Assembly (NCBI GenBank): GCA_027559495.1
Contig: JAMXSV010000008.1
Coordinates: forward strand, 1,116,001-1,180,000
Origin: Aurifilum marmelostoma
Lineage: Eukaryota > Ascomycota > Sordariomycetes > Diaporthales > Cryphonectriaceae
DNA: 64,000 nt
Direction of reading: 5' to 3'
This document shows, one piece after another, positions 45,328 to 57,793 of the stretch. Under the pieces are notes generated by a model. That model saw only the letters and a program-made list of their open reading frames with translations. It made no database searches and was not told where the DNA came from. The position numbers and the translations under genes are program-made. Within the stretch, counting starts at the first letter, position 1; each line of letters opens with the position of its first letter.

Positions 45328-46612
45328 GACAAGAAAATAAAAAGAGAGAAGAAAGGCAGGAAAAGAACCGGCTGCCTTCATCTCCGAGTCTCCAGATCGG
45401 CAAAGGAGTGTGGCTCAAGTCGTTTCTTCCCCTTTCTCCGTATTTTTTTGGTGGTCAAAGTGCAGCTTTAGACATCAGACAACAAGCACATTTACATGCA
45501 TCGAGCGAGGTTGTTTTGCTCTTCTTTGTTTCTGGTTGTGGCGCATATCAGTGGTAGACCAACAACAACCCAACGGCTACATTCGGCATCATCCAAGAAA
45601 ACGTCTTTCTCGCGCCGTAGTAGCAGCCAACGGCAGTCCAGACAGGGTTACGTCAGGCAACACAACAAGCACGTTAGAAGATGAGATCAAAAAAGGAAAC
45701 ATGATTCACGAACAAACCAAGAACCTGGAAAAGAGTGTGTGTCAGAGTGAGTGATCGACTGACGACTCGACCGAGAAATATGTTGTCATCCAGGTAGCAG
45801 CCTACACCGCGCGTCGCCCGGAGCATACGGCCGACCAAGGTATTTTGGCTTGTTATCGGGACCTTCAAACACCGACACCACCCCAATAGTCAAGGTCAGT
45901 GGCGGGATATAAAAAGATCGACCTTTTTTTGTGCTTCGGGTGACGTCCTGTTTCTGTTTTCCTTGCCTTTGCGGATCCGTTTCCCAGATCGGGGGAGAGA
46001 TCCGGGTTTCGAGCCCTCCGCCCTACTTGCGTGCTTCACCTATTTGTGTATGTGTGTGGCTCAGAGGGGGGGTCAATCGGAACGGGCCGAGTTACTATGT
46101 GTGTATGGATTTGGGCAACATGTCGGGATGTCGGCGAACGGAGAGGAGTTGGAGCCCGGATGGCGTGGTTGTTGCTGCAATACTTACTGGATGGATTACC
46201 TGAGGAGGCTCTAGGCTGTGTATGGTTTACGGTGTAAGACTGCCCAGCATGGGACGGTGTGAAGATGGAGACCGACAGACGGTAAGGGTGATGTGATGGG
46301 CGTGGCTGTGGTGATGTGATTTCTTTTTTTTTTTCTCTCTCCTCTTCCCTTCGGCTTTGGGATGTGTGGGGGTGTGTCAAAAGACCAAGATCTTGGCCTA
46401 TATCTGGTTGTGTAATGATTGGTGAGTGTTTCTGTCGAGGGAGGGGACGGGGGAGGATGCCCCTCTTCTTACCCCGCCAGACCGCGCGTTTGGGTGTATT
46501 CTTATTTTGGAGGAGGTGTCGCATACGGACTGCTACAGTAGTATCTTCCATACCAGATCATGCATGCATGCTTGTATATGGACTTGCAATGATCCGGTGT
46601 TTGCGGGGGTGG

Positions 46613-46652
46613 AGGAGGAGGAGGAGGAGGTGGTGCTGGTGCTGGTGCTGGT
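46613..46652 (+). repeat. GGA and GGTGCT triplet repeats
   Basis: About six GGA units followed by three or four GGTGCT units in intergenic DNA. Confidence 0.7.
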
Positions 46653-47827
46653 GGTAGCGATTGATCATTTGACAAAGGGTAGACTTGAACAAGCTAGGAG
46701 CGACTGCTTCATCGGCACAGGTCACTGGATCAGGGTCCCAACCTGTCAAATGTAGGGTGTGCTGCTTGGATGGTGGCGCAACTGACAGGATCAGGTAACG
46801 ATCGAACTAGGCGCGAGCGAGAGAGAGACAGAGAAGAGGGGGCGCAGGGCAGTGTTCAGCCTCGGATGATGCAATTTAGCTGTATGCTTGCGAGGCGACG
46901 GAGGCTGCGGCAAGACGGCCGTCATCAGAGTCCGATCTCCTTAGAAGAAACCAAGCAAAAAGTATTGCGTGTGTGTTTGACAACAAGGCTTTTTGTGCTT
47001 CACTAGTTGTAGAAAAATCCAGATATAAGTCAAAGGCGTCTGGCATATTCTCTTCTTCAAAAGGTCGATGTTAGTAAACTGTCCATGGTCTCTTTGAACC
47101 AGCCATAAATCATCATCACCTTCCACACAAGAAGAAATAGACCAGACAGGTAGCATCGACCCGCCTTTCTGTTGATACTACTTGTTTTTCTTTTTCTACT
47201 ATCATCAGGAGCTCCGGCCTCGAATTCTTTCCCACTCAACCCTCGAATCTAGCTGTCAAGGTTGTGCAGGTCAGGAGATTGCCGTTAGACTGTTGAAACC
47301 AGCGGACTCTCCCGCCGCGATTCTTGGTGGTAGTTCCTCAGGCCCTCCAGCCCCCTCTGGAAGACCAGCAGCCACCCCGACGTCAGTAGTTGTTCAACCA
47401 GGGACCCTCCTCTAGGGGACGACCCGCAACCGGATTCAGTCGCCCTCGTCCGGCCCCCTGGGACGACACCAGTGTGCGTCTGTGTTACGCAACCTCGGCA
47501 GATTCGACTTCCTTTTTTTTTGTTTCATTTTCTGTTTCTTCGGTGAGAGGTCATCTATCGTCAAGAGGTGCAGATTGTGGCCCGGAATACTGGTCAAGGT
47601 GCGTGATATTGTACACTCAGCTCTGCCCATCCTACCCCCTCCCAGCAGCTTCCAGCCAGATCCATGCATGATTCGTTCATAGCGCCTAACCTCCACGCCG
47701 CCCCGTCCACCCGTCACCACCCCCCTCCCCTCCACAGCCTGCTGCCAACAGTCATTCATTAGTCCAACCCGTCACCACCAACTTTCTTGCTCTCCAGACA
47801 TTCCAGTGAGGATCCAGTCGCTGACAC

Positions 47828-48037
47828 ATGCAACAGCCGGTTGAAGAATTGCCCAAAACCAGATCGCCGGAACACATGTACTTTATTCGGTGGAGCATCT
47901 CCTTCATCTTCCCCAAAGGATCATTCATCCCTGCCAGCGATCCCACCTTCTTCCTCCTCGTCACCTACTGCGGCCATCACCAGAGCCACGACCGTTGCTG
48001 GGAACCTTTTCCCCGTCCACCAGCAGGTCACGCCTGA
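47828..48037 (+). promoter_or_regulatory. Candidate 69-codon upstream ORF in the snf1 leader
   Basis: The ATG-initiated frame at 47828 ends 68 bases before the snf1 ATG. No protein family is recognised. It matters only if transcription starts upstream of it and no leader intron removes it. Confidence 0.3.
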
Positions 48038-48105
48038 CCAGCCACCCCTCCTCGACCTCCTCCTCCTCCTCCTCTCAGTCATCCATCTCTTCACACACAT
48101 ACATC

Positions 48106-50515
48106 ATGGCTGCGCCACGGCAAGCAGCCGCCTACGGCGACGATACGGGCGAGCTTTCCATATCCCTCAGCAGCTCCCAGATGCGCAGGTCACGCGTCAA
48201 CGTCCACAACCCCTCCTCCGCCCTCAAGACACCCGAGATCCTCGTCGACGGCGAGCGGGCCGCACAGCAACAACCACCACCACCACCCCGGCAGCAGCCT
48301 GACACCAAGATGAAGACGGACCAGCGTATCGGCCAGTACAACATCATCAAGACCCTGGGCGAGGGGTCCTTTGGCAAGGTCAAGCTGGCCGTCCACCGGA
48401 GCACGGGGCAGCAGGTCGCGCTCAAGATTATCTCGAGGAAGAAGCTCATCAGCCGCGACATGGCAGGCCGCGTGGAGCGCGAGATTGAGTATCTGCAGCT
48501 GCTGCGGCATCCGCACATCATCAAGCTGTATACCGTCATCAAGACGCCTACCGAGATCATCATGGTCCTCGAGTACGCCGGTGGTGAGCTCTTCGACTAC
48601 ATCGTCCAGCACGGCCGCATGGAGGAGGACGAGGCCCGCCGTTTCTTCCAGCAGATGCTCTGTGCCGTCGAGTACTGCCACAGGCACAAGATCGTGCACC
48701 GCGACCTCAAGCCCGAGAACCTGCTCCTCGACGAGAAGCTCAACGTCAAGATTGCCGACTTCGGCCTGAGCAATATCATGACCGACGGCAACTTCCTCAA
48801 GACGAGCTGCGGCAGCCCCAACTACGCCGCCCCCGAGGTCATCGGCGGCAAGCTGTATGCCGGCCCCGAGGTCGACGTGTGGAGCTGCGGCGTCATCCTG
48901 TACGTCCTGCTCGTCGGCAGGCTGCCCTTTGACGATGAGCACATCCCGAGCCTGTTCGCCAAGATCGCCCGCGGCACCTACGCCGTGCCAAAGTGGATGA
49001 GCCCGGGCGCCGCCAACCTGATCGAGAAGATGCTCAAGGTCAACCCCGTGCAGCGCGCCACCATCCCAGAGATCCGCATGGACCCCTGGTTCATGAAGAA
49101 CCTGCCCGAATACCTACAGCCCCCGACCGAGCCCTTCTACAACACCGGTATCGACCCGGACAAGGCCATCAAGCCGTCCGACATCGCCCCCAACGCCTCG
49201 GCCAGGGTGCAGGAGAAGCTGCACAACGAGGTCACGGAGAAGATCTCCAAGACCATGGGCTATGGCAAGCAGGATGTCCAGGAGGCCCTCGAGGCCGAGG
49301 AGCCCTCCGCCATCAAGGACGCCTACATGATCGTGCGCGAGAACAAGCTGATGCAGGTCAATCGTAAGTGTGCATGCATACGATGCCTTCCCCCCCCCCC
49401 CCAAACAAGACCAGAGTGTCTTTATCCTCACTGCTATGTACTCGCGCCTTTGTTTTGCGCGTGTCTGAGAATTGTTTTGCCGAGTCTTTCCTTCACTGTC
49501 CAAGGGGCCTGCTATGGCCCCGTGTCCTCATGTGACTGACAGGCCCCTCCTAGCATTACTTGGAGACAATAATCCTTACTTCCCCTCCTCCCCACCAAGT
49601 GTTAACGACGTGCCTCCAGGGGAGTCACTCAAGACAGAGCCACAGGCGGATGCGCCCGACACCGGGTCCAGCCCTCTCGCCAGCTCTGCCCGCTCCATCA
49701 CTTCCACCAGCACGTCAGCGTCACCACGTCCATACGTGTCCAAGGTCAGTGTCATGCCGAGCAGCCTGCCGGCATTCCACAAGGACTACATGGAGCGCGA
49801 GAGGAACGGGTTTGACGAGCCGCCTGGGCCTCCGGTCGCACCTGAACCCTCCTCGCAGCCACGCTCAGAAGACGAGCGCCAGGAGAGCATGCGCCGCCTG
49901 AAGCCTCACATCCGCAACCCGGTCCGGCTAGATGAGTCCAGCAAGAGGCCACAAGGGCTCACGCCGGTCCACCCGCCCAAGAAGCCAAAGGCGACCCGGT
50001 GGCAGTTTGGCATCCGCTCGCGGAACGCGCCGTGGGAGGCCCTGGGCGTGATCTACCGGTCACTGTCCAAGCTCGGCTGCAGCTGGGTCCCGGACGAGGA
50101 CTATGACAAGGAGCACGGTGGGGATGACGAGCAGCAGCAGGCTGGGCACCGGCGCGCGGCGAGCAGCAGGGCCAACGATCCAACCAAGATCTACAAGCTC
50201 CCCGCAGATCCGTGGCACATCCAGGTGCGGTGGGAGACGGAAAAGCTGCGCATGGGAGCACACCTGCCAGAGGACCACCCGAACCACCCTTCCAACACGG
50301 TCAAGAGTGGTGACGATGAGTATCAGGTGGTGGCGATGCGCCTGGACATCCAGATCTACGAGATGGCCGAGGCAGGATCTTACCTCGTCGACTTCAAGTG
50401 CGACGGGTATGAGACCCCCGACGGTAAGATCCTGGAGGAGAAGCAGGTTACTAGCCCGTTTCCCTTCCTGGATCTGGCGGCGCGGCTCATTATGCAGCTT
50501 GCTGATGCGGAATGA
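48106..50515 (+). CDS. snf1: Snf1/AMPK alpha-subunit protein kinase
   Basis: Join 48106..49363, 49554..50515; 739 aa. This is the carbon-stress kinase that derepresses glucose-repressed genes. The kinase domain starts near residue 78 (YNIIKTLGEGSFGKVKLA), with VALKII, HRDLKPENLLLD (catalytic Asp200), DFGLSNIM and the activation loop LKTSCGSPNYAAPE, whose Thr233 is the residue phosphorylated by upstream kinases. An autoinhibitory UBA-like region follows (TEKISKTMGYGKQDVQEALEAEE). The 190-nt intron carries a C13 run and is phase 1; choosing acceptor tag at 49553 restores VNPLLGDNNPYF. The C-terminal domain that contacts beta and gamma subunits has WQFGIRSRNAPWEALGVIYRSL, IYKLPADPWHIQVRW and MRLDIQIYEMAEAGSYLVDFKCDGYE. 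The N-terminal 70 residues are disordered with a Pro/Gln stretch. Confidence 0.97.
49390..49402 (+). repeat. Poly-C run (13) in the snf1 intron
   Basis: Thirteen C between splice sites; no effect on coding. Confidence 0.65.
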
Positions 50516-53500
50516 GGTCAGCCACCTTTCTGAGGGGCAGAGCAGCAGCAACAACAACAACAACGGCATGCCGGGGTATTGTTACACAGCCGACTGAAGT
50601 CATTGGATGGCGATGGTGATGGTGTCAGTGGTGATGGTGGTTGCTTGGTTGTGACTCATATTCTAATTCATATGTGCTACTGTTCTGATTTGTTTGGAGT
50701 TTTACCCAGCGCTAACAAAGCTGGTTGGTTGATTGGAAAAGCGCCGGCGTTGGAGGGAGAGGGAGGGGTGTGAGCGGCTGAGCTGCATGCAGGTGATCGG
50801 CACGGGAAAGATGGTGTGGTGTGGTGTTGAACAAGGCTACGCCGTCGCGGCGGTTCTGACGGGATCACTGGGACGCGCTCCCGTGTGTGAGCCACGGACG
50901 CGGACCGTGGACGCGGAGGCGCGCACCGGCGAACACAGCACGATAGCGCGCCCTCCCGTGTGTCCGGCGCGGTCGCGGCCAAGTCAGAGAGAGAGAGAGT
51001 AGTTGCACCAAAAAGAGAAATCCGTGCCACAAAGACACCTACACATACGCACAGACTACTGCAGACAGGGATGATTGCATATTATTACCATGGTAATCTG
51101 GTCTATACCAAAAAATGGCACCCAGGCTCCCAGGCTAATGTACGAGTACGGAGGGGACTGACCAGGTAAAATCTGGTGGTTGGGCTATCGCCACAGTAGG
51201 AAGGTATGGGAAAATCCATGGGGGAGAAGCATAAGCGAGGGGCGAGTTCGCATAGTTGATCAGCGGCACTTCCGAGCAATCTACTCTTTGAACAATCGAC
51301 TGAGTAGCAATATGCAACAGTTGAAGCTTTGTTCTTTTCTTTTCTTTTTTTTTTTTCCTTTCCATTTTCTACAGGAAGGAAAACAAAAAAATTTACGCGT
51401 TGTCAACAAATGATTTGCACAACAATCTTCTTGCCCGAGTTCTGATGATGCCTGTGACATGACACACATCATTGCCCAACCTCTCTCTGTAAAAGCTGCT
51501 CCAGTCTCAATGCAGTAGTGTCCACACACAGTACCTACTTACTCACCTAGCTTACAAAGGCCCAAATTGCAAGGCGGATTCTCGAAACTTCCAAACAAGG
51601 AAGAGAAGGGAGAGGGGGGGTAGAGAGAAATCCAAAGTACATTCTCTTGCGGTTCTCGACCGAACGAAAGTCTCTCTTTGTCCCTCGCAGGTTGTGCTTG
51701 CTGGGTAAAAGTGATCCACATCTCATTTCAGGCTGCAGGAAGAGCGCCAGCTTTTTGGGGGGGAAGGGGGGGGCGCCTAGGCAAATAGACAGTATACGGT
51801 TAGGCCCTGACCGCCTTGTGGTCCTTCAAACCCCCCCCCCCCTCCTTTTTTTCTCTCTCTTTGTTGACTCTGCTTTGCGCGATAACTATTCCGTTTTTCT
51901 CATATTGAGCTGTTTTTTTTCTCTTCCGGGGGACGGAATTGAGGAGCTTGGGTGTGGATGGGGATGGGCTCGATCGGTCTATCTTTTCTGTCCGTGCTTT
52001 GTGGTGTTTTTTTTTTTGTCTAATCGATTGTCCTGGGGGTAAGGGGAGGGGGGTTCGTTCCCTCGGACTTTTTCATTTTTGTGGATTTTTTTGTCTTTTT
52101 TTCCCCTCTCCCTTGAGAGTTGATCGACCTATGGACACTACCCCTCCTTCTCATTACTCTCTCTCTTTTCTTTGGTCTTGCTCCATCAAGGTGCTATCAC
52201 TGGTAGCCCCTCTTCCTAGGTTCTTTTTTTTTTTTCATCTTTGCTTTGTCCCTAGAGGGGGGGGGGCAAGATTACAGCGAGCTAAATATCGGACTGGAGC
52301 GTGTGAGGGGAAGTGGGCAGCAATGGCACCACCAAGACGAATGAGCGAAACTCCCTCCCCCCATCCGGGGCCCTCGATGCAATTGGCAGGGAGAGAGAGG
52401 GAGAGGTGAGGTTACAGCGCCAGCAGGAAGCTCCGAGTAAGACAAAACGACATGATACAGACGACAGCGAGCAGAAGCAACAAGCATGGGTTCCACCGCG
52501 GGGTAAGTTTGGTAGAGAAGAAAAAAGGTAAAAATAGAGACCGGGCGATGGTTATTCCTCCGCTCCGTTGGTGGGGATAGAGATATGTGTGTACTAGTTA
52601 GTTCACACAGTCATGGTGGTATGTTTTCCTCCTTGTTTACCTCTTCAATTGAAGAATTGGGCGCGATTCCCGCGGCGAGGTCGGGAGAAAGGAGGGGCTG
52701 GGCTTGTTTGTTGCGGACAAGTGTCAGAGCAGTGACATGTGATGGGTGTGCCCGATGCTTTTCTGGAGAACCCCTCCGTGTTGATGCGATGACGATGATG
52801 GTAATGGGCGTCCTAGTATGAAATGGGACATGGTGTTTACACTAGACCCGTGATGGTACCTTTTTTCTTTCACTCTTGTCCCTCGTGCCAGGGAAATCGA
52901 ACGTGCGTGATGGCTCTCCTGTACGATCGATTCGGTGGGGGGAGAGGGGACGGCGGGTGGGGATGAAGCTCTGTTGACTCCTCATGAGATGCTACAGTAA
53001 ACAAAAGCCGGCTCTGAGCGACCAAAACAGTATACCTGGATGACGCCCACGAGGATGCGAGAATATGCGCGATGAATGACATGATAGCACATCGTGCCAT
53101 TGTAATTGCCGGCGCAGTTGGGGGCCCCCACCAGGAATGGTTGGTGAGGTGTCATGATCTGCTACTATGAACAAAACAGGATGTAACCATTGATACCTGA
53201 TATACTATGTACTAGAAAGGCCGGTTTCTCGTCCGGGGGGGGGGGGGAAGTCGACTGACAGGGTTCGAAAGCCTAGGTCCGAGTGATATTGATTGCTTCT
53301 AGACACGGCATCATTGACAGAGACAATGAGGCAGCATGGGAGACCGTAATTGTGCTGCAGCAGTTGAGACACACCAGTCACTGTTTCACGACATAAGCGT
53401 CCTAAGATTCAGAGTCAAGAGTCATCAACACCGAAACTAGACAGTAGATGCTTGCTTGCCTGTCCCTGTCACAGAATGGCGAACGCACATGATCCATGCC

Positions 53501-54175
53501 GTCAGCAAGAACGACCCGTTCTCACGCCGAAAAATATAAAGTACCGGGTCCAAAAAGACAAACGGACGATAGAGAGGGAGGGGGGGGGGGCGGCTACAGC
53601 CACGAGCAGTTCCTGGAAGTACGGCACACCAAGGTTGAAGCTTAGAATTTACCGTAGTGCCCTGCATTGGGCTGGGTGATGATCGTCAGCGCCCGACTGA
53701 AGAGGCGTGGGAGGCTTGTTGATCCAAAAAAGCCCCCCCCCCCCCTTCCTACACACACACCAATCTTCTCTCCTCCATCTCCTCGCCTGCCCTACTTCTT
53801 CTTGGCAAGATGTGACGAAAAGGAATCCTTCTTGCTTTGTTTATCACCATGTATTCGTAAGCCACCCATGAATGATAGTTGGGAATCGACCGGGAGATAA
53901 GATGAGTCCCTCAACCTCGGGCCAAAGAAGATGGAGGGAGGGGGGTTGGGCTACCTTTTTGTTCTCTCGAGTTCTCGATTTTCCAATGGGCCCCGCGCCT
54001 GGCGGTGTAGGGCCCGGACCGACAGGGGCGGAAAGGTTTCGAAACGAAACAAAGACAGAGATCGACAAGATGGATCCCCCGTTGCCAGATCGATTGAGGA
54101 GGGGAAAAGGGTGTGAGGAGAGAGGAAACTCCACCTGTTGGGCCCGCACCAGACGAGGAACAAACAGTCCTTCAT

Positions 54176-54190
54176 CCCCCCCCCCCCCCC
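54176..54190 (+). repeat. Poly-C run (15)
   Basis: Fifteen consecutive C in the gene-poor region. Confidence 0.65.
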
Positions 54191-55488
54191 TCCTTCATAC
54201 CCATGAGTCGTCGTCTGACCAATTAGGAGCCGCCTTGAGGAGCCATCAGAACCCAAGAGAAACAAACTCAGGTGATTAGAAAGGGTGGTATCAAAGTACC
54301 ACGGCAGACACGAGATTCGGTCGTACAAGGGGGAAAGGCTAGTGGAGGGGGGGGGGGGACTGGATCGTGGGATTGCGGATGCGGTGTCACTCAAAAAGGG
54401 TCGCTGCAGCAGGTCTGTGGGGAAAATCGACGGCATTGACATGGGCAGACAATGAGATAAGGGCAGGCCGAGTTCGCTCTGAACCCAGGTCCTTGTGCTG
54501 TCGTACAGTGATATGTATGTACACTCGAGGTCGCCCATGCGGCGAGATTGAGGCCTGGCTCGAGCGAGGGCAGGAAGAGGACAAGCTCGGTAAACAGTAC
54601 TTTGGTACTTGGCGACTAAGTAAACTATGCATGGAGATTCCATTGGGCAGGCCTGCGCTTCTGCTGGCGGTGGTGGTGTGGTGGTGGCTGCATGCTGTCG
54701 GATGCTTGCTAATGATAATCGGCCTTACAGACAGACGCGTGGGTCTCGAGACACGCGGACAGACGTGGCACCAGCTCGAGGCACCGGCGCAACAACAGCA
54801 GCAGCAGGATCCTCGCTTTTGAGGCCTCTCGTCTAGTCATTGGTATTGACTTTTTGGTTTTCCCTGGCTGATTGATACCTAAAAGAAAGAACCCGAGAAA
54901 ACTCCCCTCCCTCCTTCCCAGAGTACACGGGATTCAACAAAAAGAACACAGAAAAATGACGTGGAGTTCTTTCCCTACTGCCCAGCTCTGGCTGGGAATT
55001 TTCATGAGGAAGGAGCAGTCGGCGGATTAGATTGTAGCGTCCAGGTAAAATAGTAGGGCGACGACTTCTGAGCTCATCACTTTTCGACCAACACTTTTGG
55101 CGCCTTGCCACATTCCCCAATTCTTTCATGTGATTGCCAACCTTTTCTGACCACTGCCTGTTTTTGTTGGGCAGCACGAACACAGCTGAGAATCAGAGAG
55201 GCCGACAGAGCATCAGTGACAGATCATCAACTAATCAATCAGCACATTCGCATTGGGAGCGCAGCGCCTCAACTCCAGCCACCCGACCCCTAAAGGAGAA
55301 GGGGCTGGGGGGGGGCCCAGCTGAGCCCTGGAGCCCGCCCCATCAGGAGACAAGACAGGTGCTGATTCCCTCCTGGCTATGTTCCTAGTCAGGTTCTACA
55401 GGGCCTGCGGACCTCTTGCTCGCTGCGGTGGCCGCAGATCACAGCGGAGGGCCGCGGGAGAGCGCCTGTGGCCGTATGCAGTACACAA

Positions 55489-55494
<6 letters not shown>

Positions 55495-55519
<25 letters not shown>
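55495..55519 (+). repeat. (AC)12 microsatellite
   Basis: About twelve AC units following ACACATAC. Confidence 0.85.
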
Positions 55520-55520
<1 letters not shown>

Positions 55521-56026
55521 CTATGACATAGTCCACAGGCTCACACCCTCACCTCCAGCTGCACTACGCTGCTGCAGTCGACCGTTGTCCGTCGACCGTT
55601 GAACAAGCCACGCTGGGTCTCTTTCCCCCCCCCCCCCTCTTTCGAAGGGAAAAAAGGCCGAACGCACCGCGTCTGCGCGTCCAACTGGCGACGGATTCGC
55701 GAGCTCCTGGAAGAACCCGTCCCGATTGGCGCCTCCTTTTATCCTGCAGCCCTTGTTCCTGTCCGGCCTTTTTCTCTATATCGATAGCGTCTATAGTGGA
55801 GAGGGGCAAGAGGGGGTAAGCCCTGCGGACGGCCTCGCTCCCAAGGCCCTCGGCTCTGTCCAGTCCTGACTCTGCGACATGACTGGCCCAGACCGCATGT
55901 CCGATGAGACCGGCTCACCACCCGACGACCGGAACCTTGTTGTGGGATGGGGCCACTCACCAAGGCTCTGGAGCGGGCTCGGCTGACCGCCGCTGCTCGC
56001 GCGCACCCGGATAATCATGCTACAAG

Positions 56027-56055
56027 GTACCAACCTTGGTACTATTGGTACCAAT
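56027..56055. repeat. Two adjacent GGTACC-centred inverted repeats
   Basis: GTACCAA-CC-TTGGTAC at 56027-56042 and the perfect 12-base palindrome ATTGGTACCAAT at 56044-56055, one base apart. Function unknown. Confidence 0.7.
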
Positions 56056-57793
56056 GGCATAATACAGTGGTACGGCTTCCAGCATAGTCAGTAAGTGATT
56101 GACAGGCTCCATGAGGCTCAGCGACCACTCGGGTGTGGGCATGGCCTATCGAACAACACCATCTCGTCCTTGACTCAGCCTCGACCCCGGGCGAGCCTCC
56201 AAAGTGCATACATGACGCCCCCCCTCAAGAGCTTGCATGAATTGATCGCAGCATGCTTCATAGTGGGTGGGAGAGAGGAGAGGAGAGGGGGAGGGGAGGG
56301 GGGGAGGGTGGGTGGATGTGGTGGTGTGGAGGGGAAGGGGGAGACCACACGAACCACACATACAGAAGACGACAGACCACAACACAGCACACAGCACCAG
56401 CATGGCCAAGCATCAAGTACCTGTCCTGTGCCCCATCCCCTCCCCCTCCGCGCCTGATCTCGCTGCCAGAGGGACAGCTCAAAAACCTCTCATTCCTCGA
56501 GCAATGTGGGAAAAGCGGGACCTCGCATGCGGCTACTGCAGGGCGACTTACTGCAAGCCGGGGTGTCGAGAGGGTGACTGGGTGAGTCACCAGTCACCGC
56601 CATCCACTCGTTTGCCTAGGACAAGAGTTAAGAGCGACACTCGCGGGAGCAGAGCATGGAGCGCCCCACACGGCACGCAGGGGACCCCCCCAGGCCCAGA
56701 GTTACTCCAGAGCTGGGGGGCCCAGATAGGCATATCCAGGTAGCATGGTACCTTGACGGGACAACACCAATGAGTACGGAGAGGAGACGAAAGAGGCTTG
56801 TGGGAATAGCGAGCGAGAACAGGCCCAGATGGGGAAACCATCCATGGCCCTGCTGCTGCACACGAGAGGGGCGAATCAAGAAAAACCATTGAGCGATTTC
56901 GAATACCCAAAGTGGGTTTTTTAACAACACATTTCTCCAGGAGCTGCACAGTCTGCCCGTTGGACAGACCTGCCTGTCGGCCGGAACCAAGTTTATACCA
57001 TTTTCATCAGTCCATCACCATCCCGTCCTCCCTCTCTCGACTTACACACACCGCTGCCCCGAGATCTACACACAGAGTTGCCACTGTCCCTGCGAACTCC
57101 TGGCTCCCGACATGACATGACAAACCACTAGCCTCTGGCCTGAACCACGAATCACCCATCGATATTGCTGAAATCCCATCTTTCACCACCCATCACTGAT
57201 CGCCACCTCGACCCTCACAATCCCATCACACACGCACGTACACACGCACACGCACGCGCGCGAAGCAAAAGCCAGCCAGACAGACCCCAGGACCCTGACT
57301 CCGCGGGAGAGCTACTGCGAGCACCTTGCTGATGGCCACAGGAGGCGGATAGCTCCTAGGCCTTGCAGCTGTCTCGCCCTCTTCCCGCCACGCGGAGACT
57401 CAATTCTCTTCTGTCTTCGTTCCTTTCTATCTTTTTCTTTGTGCGTGCGCATCACCGCCTGCTTGACTGTAGGCCTCATACGTATTCAATTTACTTCCCA
57501 AGCTGGGAATCAATCTCAGGGCGGCCCTCGCGCTGGGAAGGGGGCTGAAGATACCTGAGACGAAAACACAAGAGAGAACAAGAATTACACACATACACAT
57601 ACACCAGGCACATCCATACCTTCCTACCTCTCTACACAGACACACACAGACATAGGGGGAGAATCATCACATCATCGTCTCTCTTCTCTGTCCAATGCGT
57701 ACCGGGGATTGAGAATTTGAAACGAAACCATCTGCAGCCGTTGAACGCATTGGGGGAACGGCGGGAGAAAACCCCCCAATTCGAAACGAAACA

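Larger units (their letters stand above)
45328..48105. other. 2.8-kb intergenic: ccz1 3' side and snf1 promoter/leader
   Basis: No gene recognised. A GAG/GCTGGT triplet-repeat patch lies at 46610-46655. From about 47200 the sequence is C-rich with many short frames and probably forms the snf1 promoter and long leader. The stretch 45700-47100 shows nothing convincing. Confidence 0.5.
50516..57793. other. 7.3-kb gene-poor region
   Basis: No complete gene recognised on either strand. The content is low-complexity: C or G runs of about 10-15 bases recur (around 51832, 52258, 53236, 53581, 53731, 54176, 54349, 55626), T-rich blocks at 51330-52240, a GC-rich patch at 50840-50985 and a (CA)n tract. 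A short frame at 56528-56590 resembles the second half of a MYND zinc finger. The last 300-400 bases are probably the leader of the F-box gene at 57794. Confidence 0.5.
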
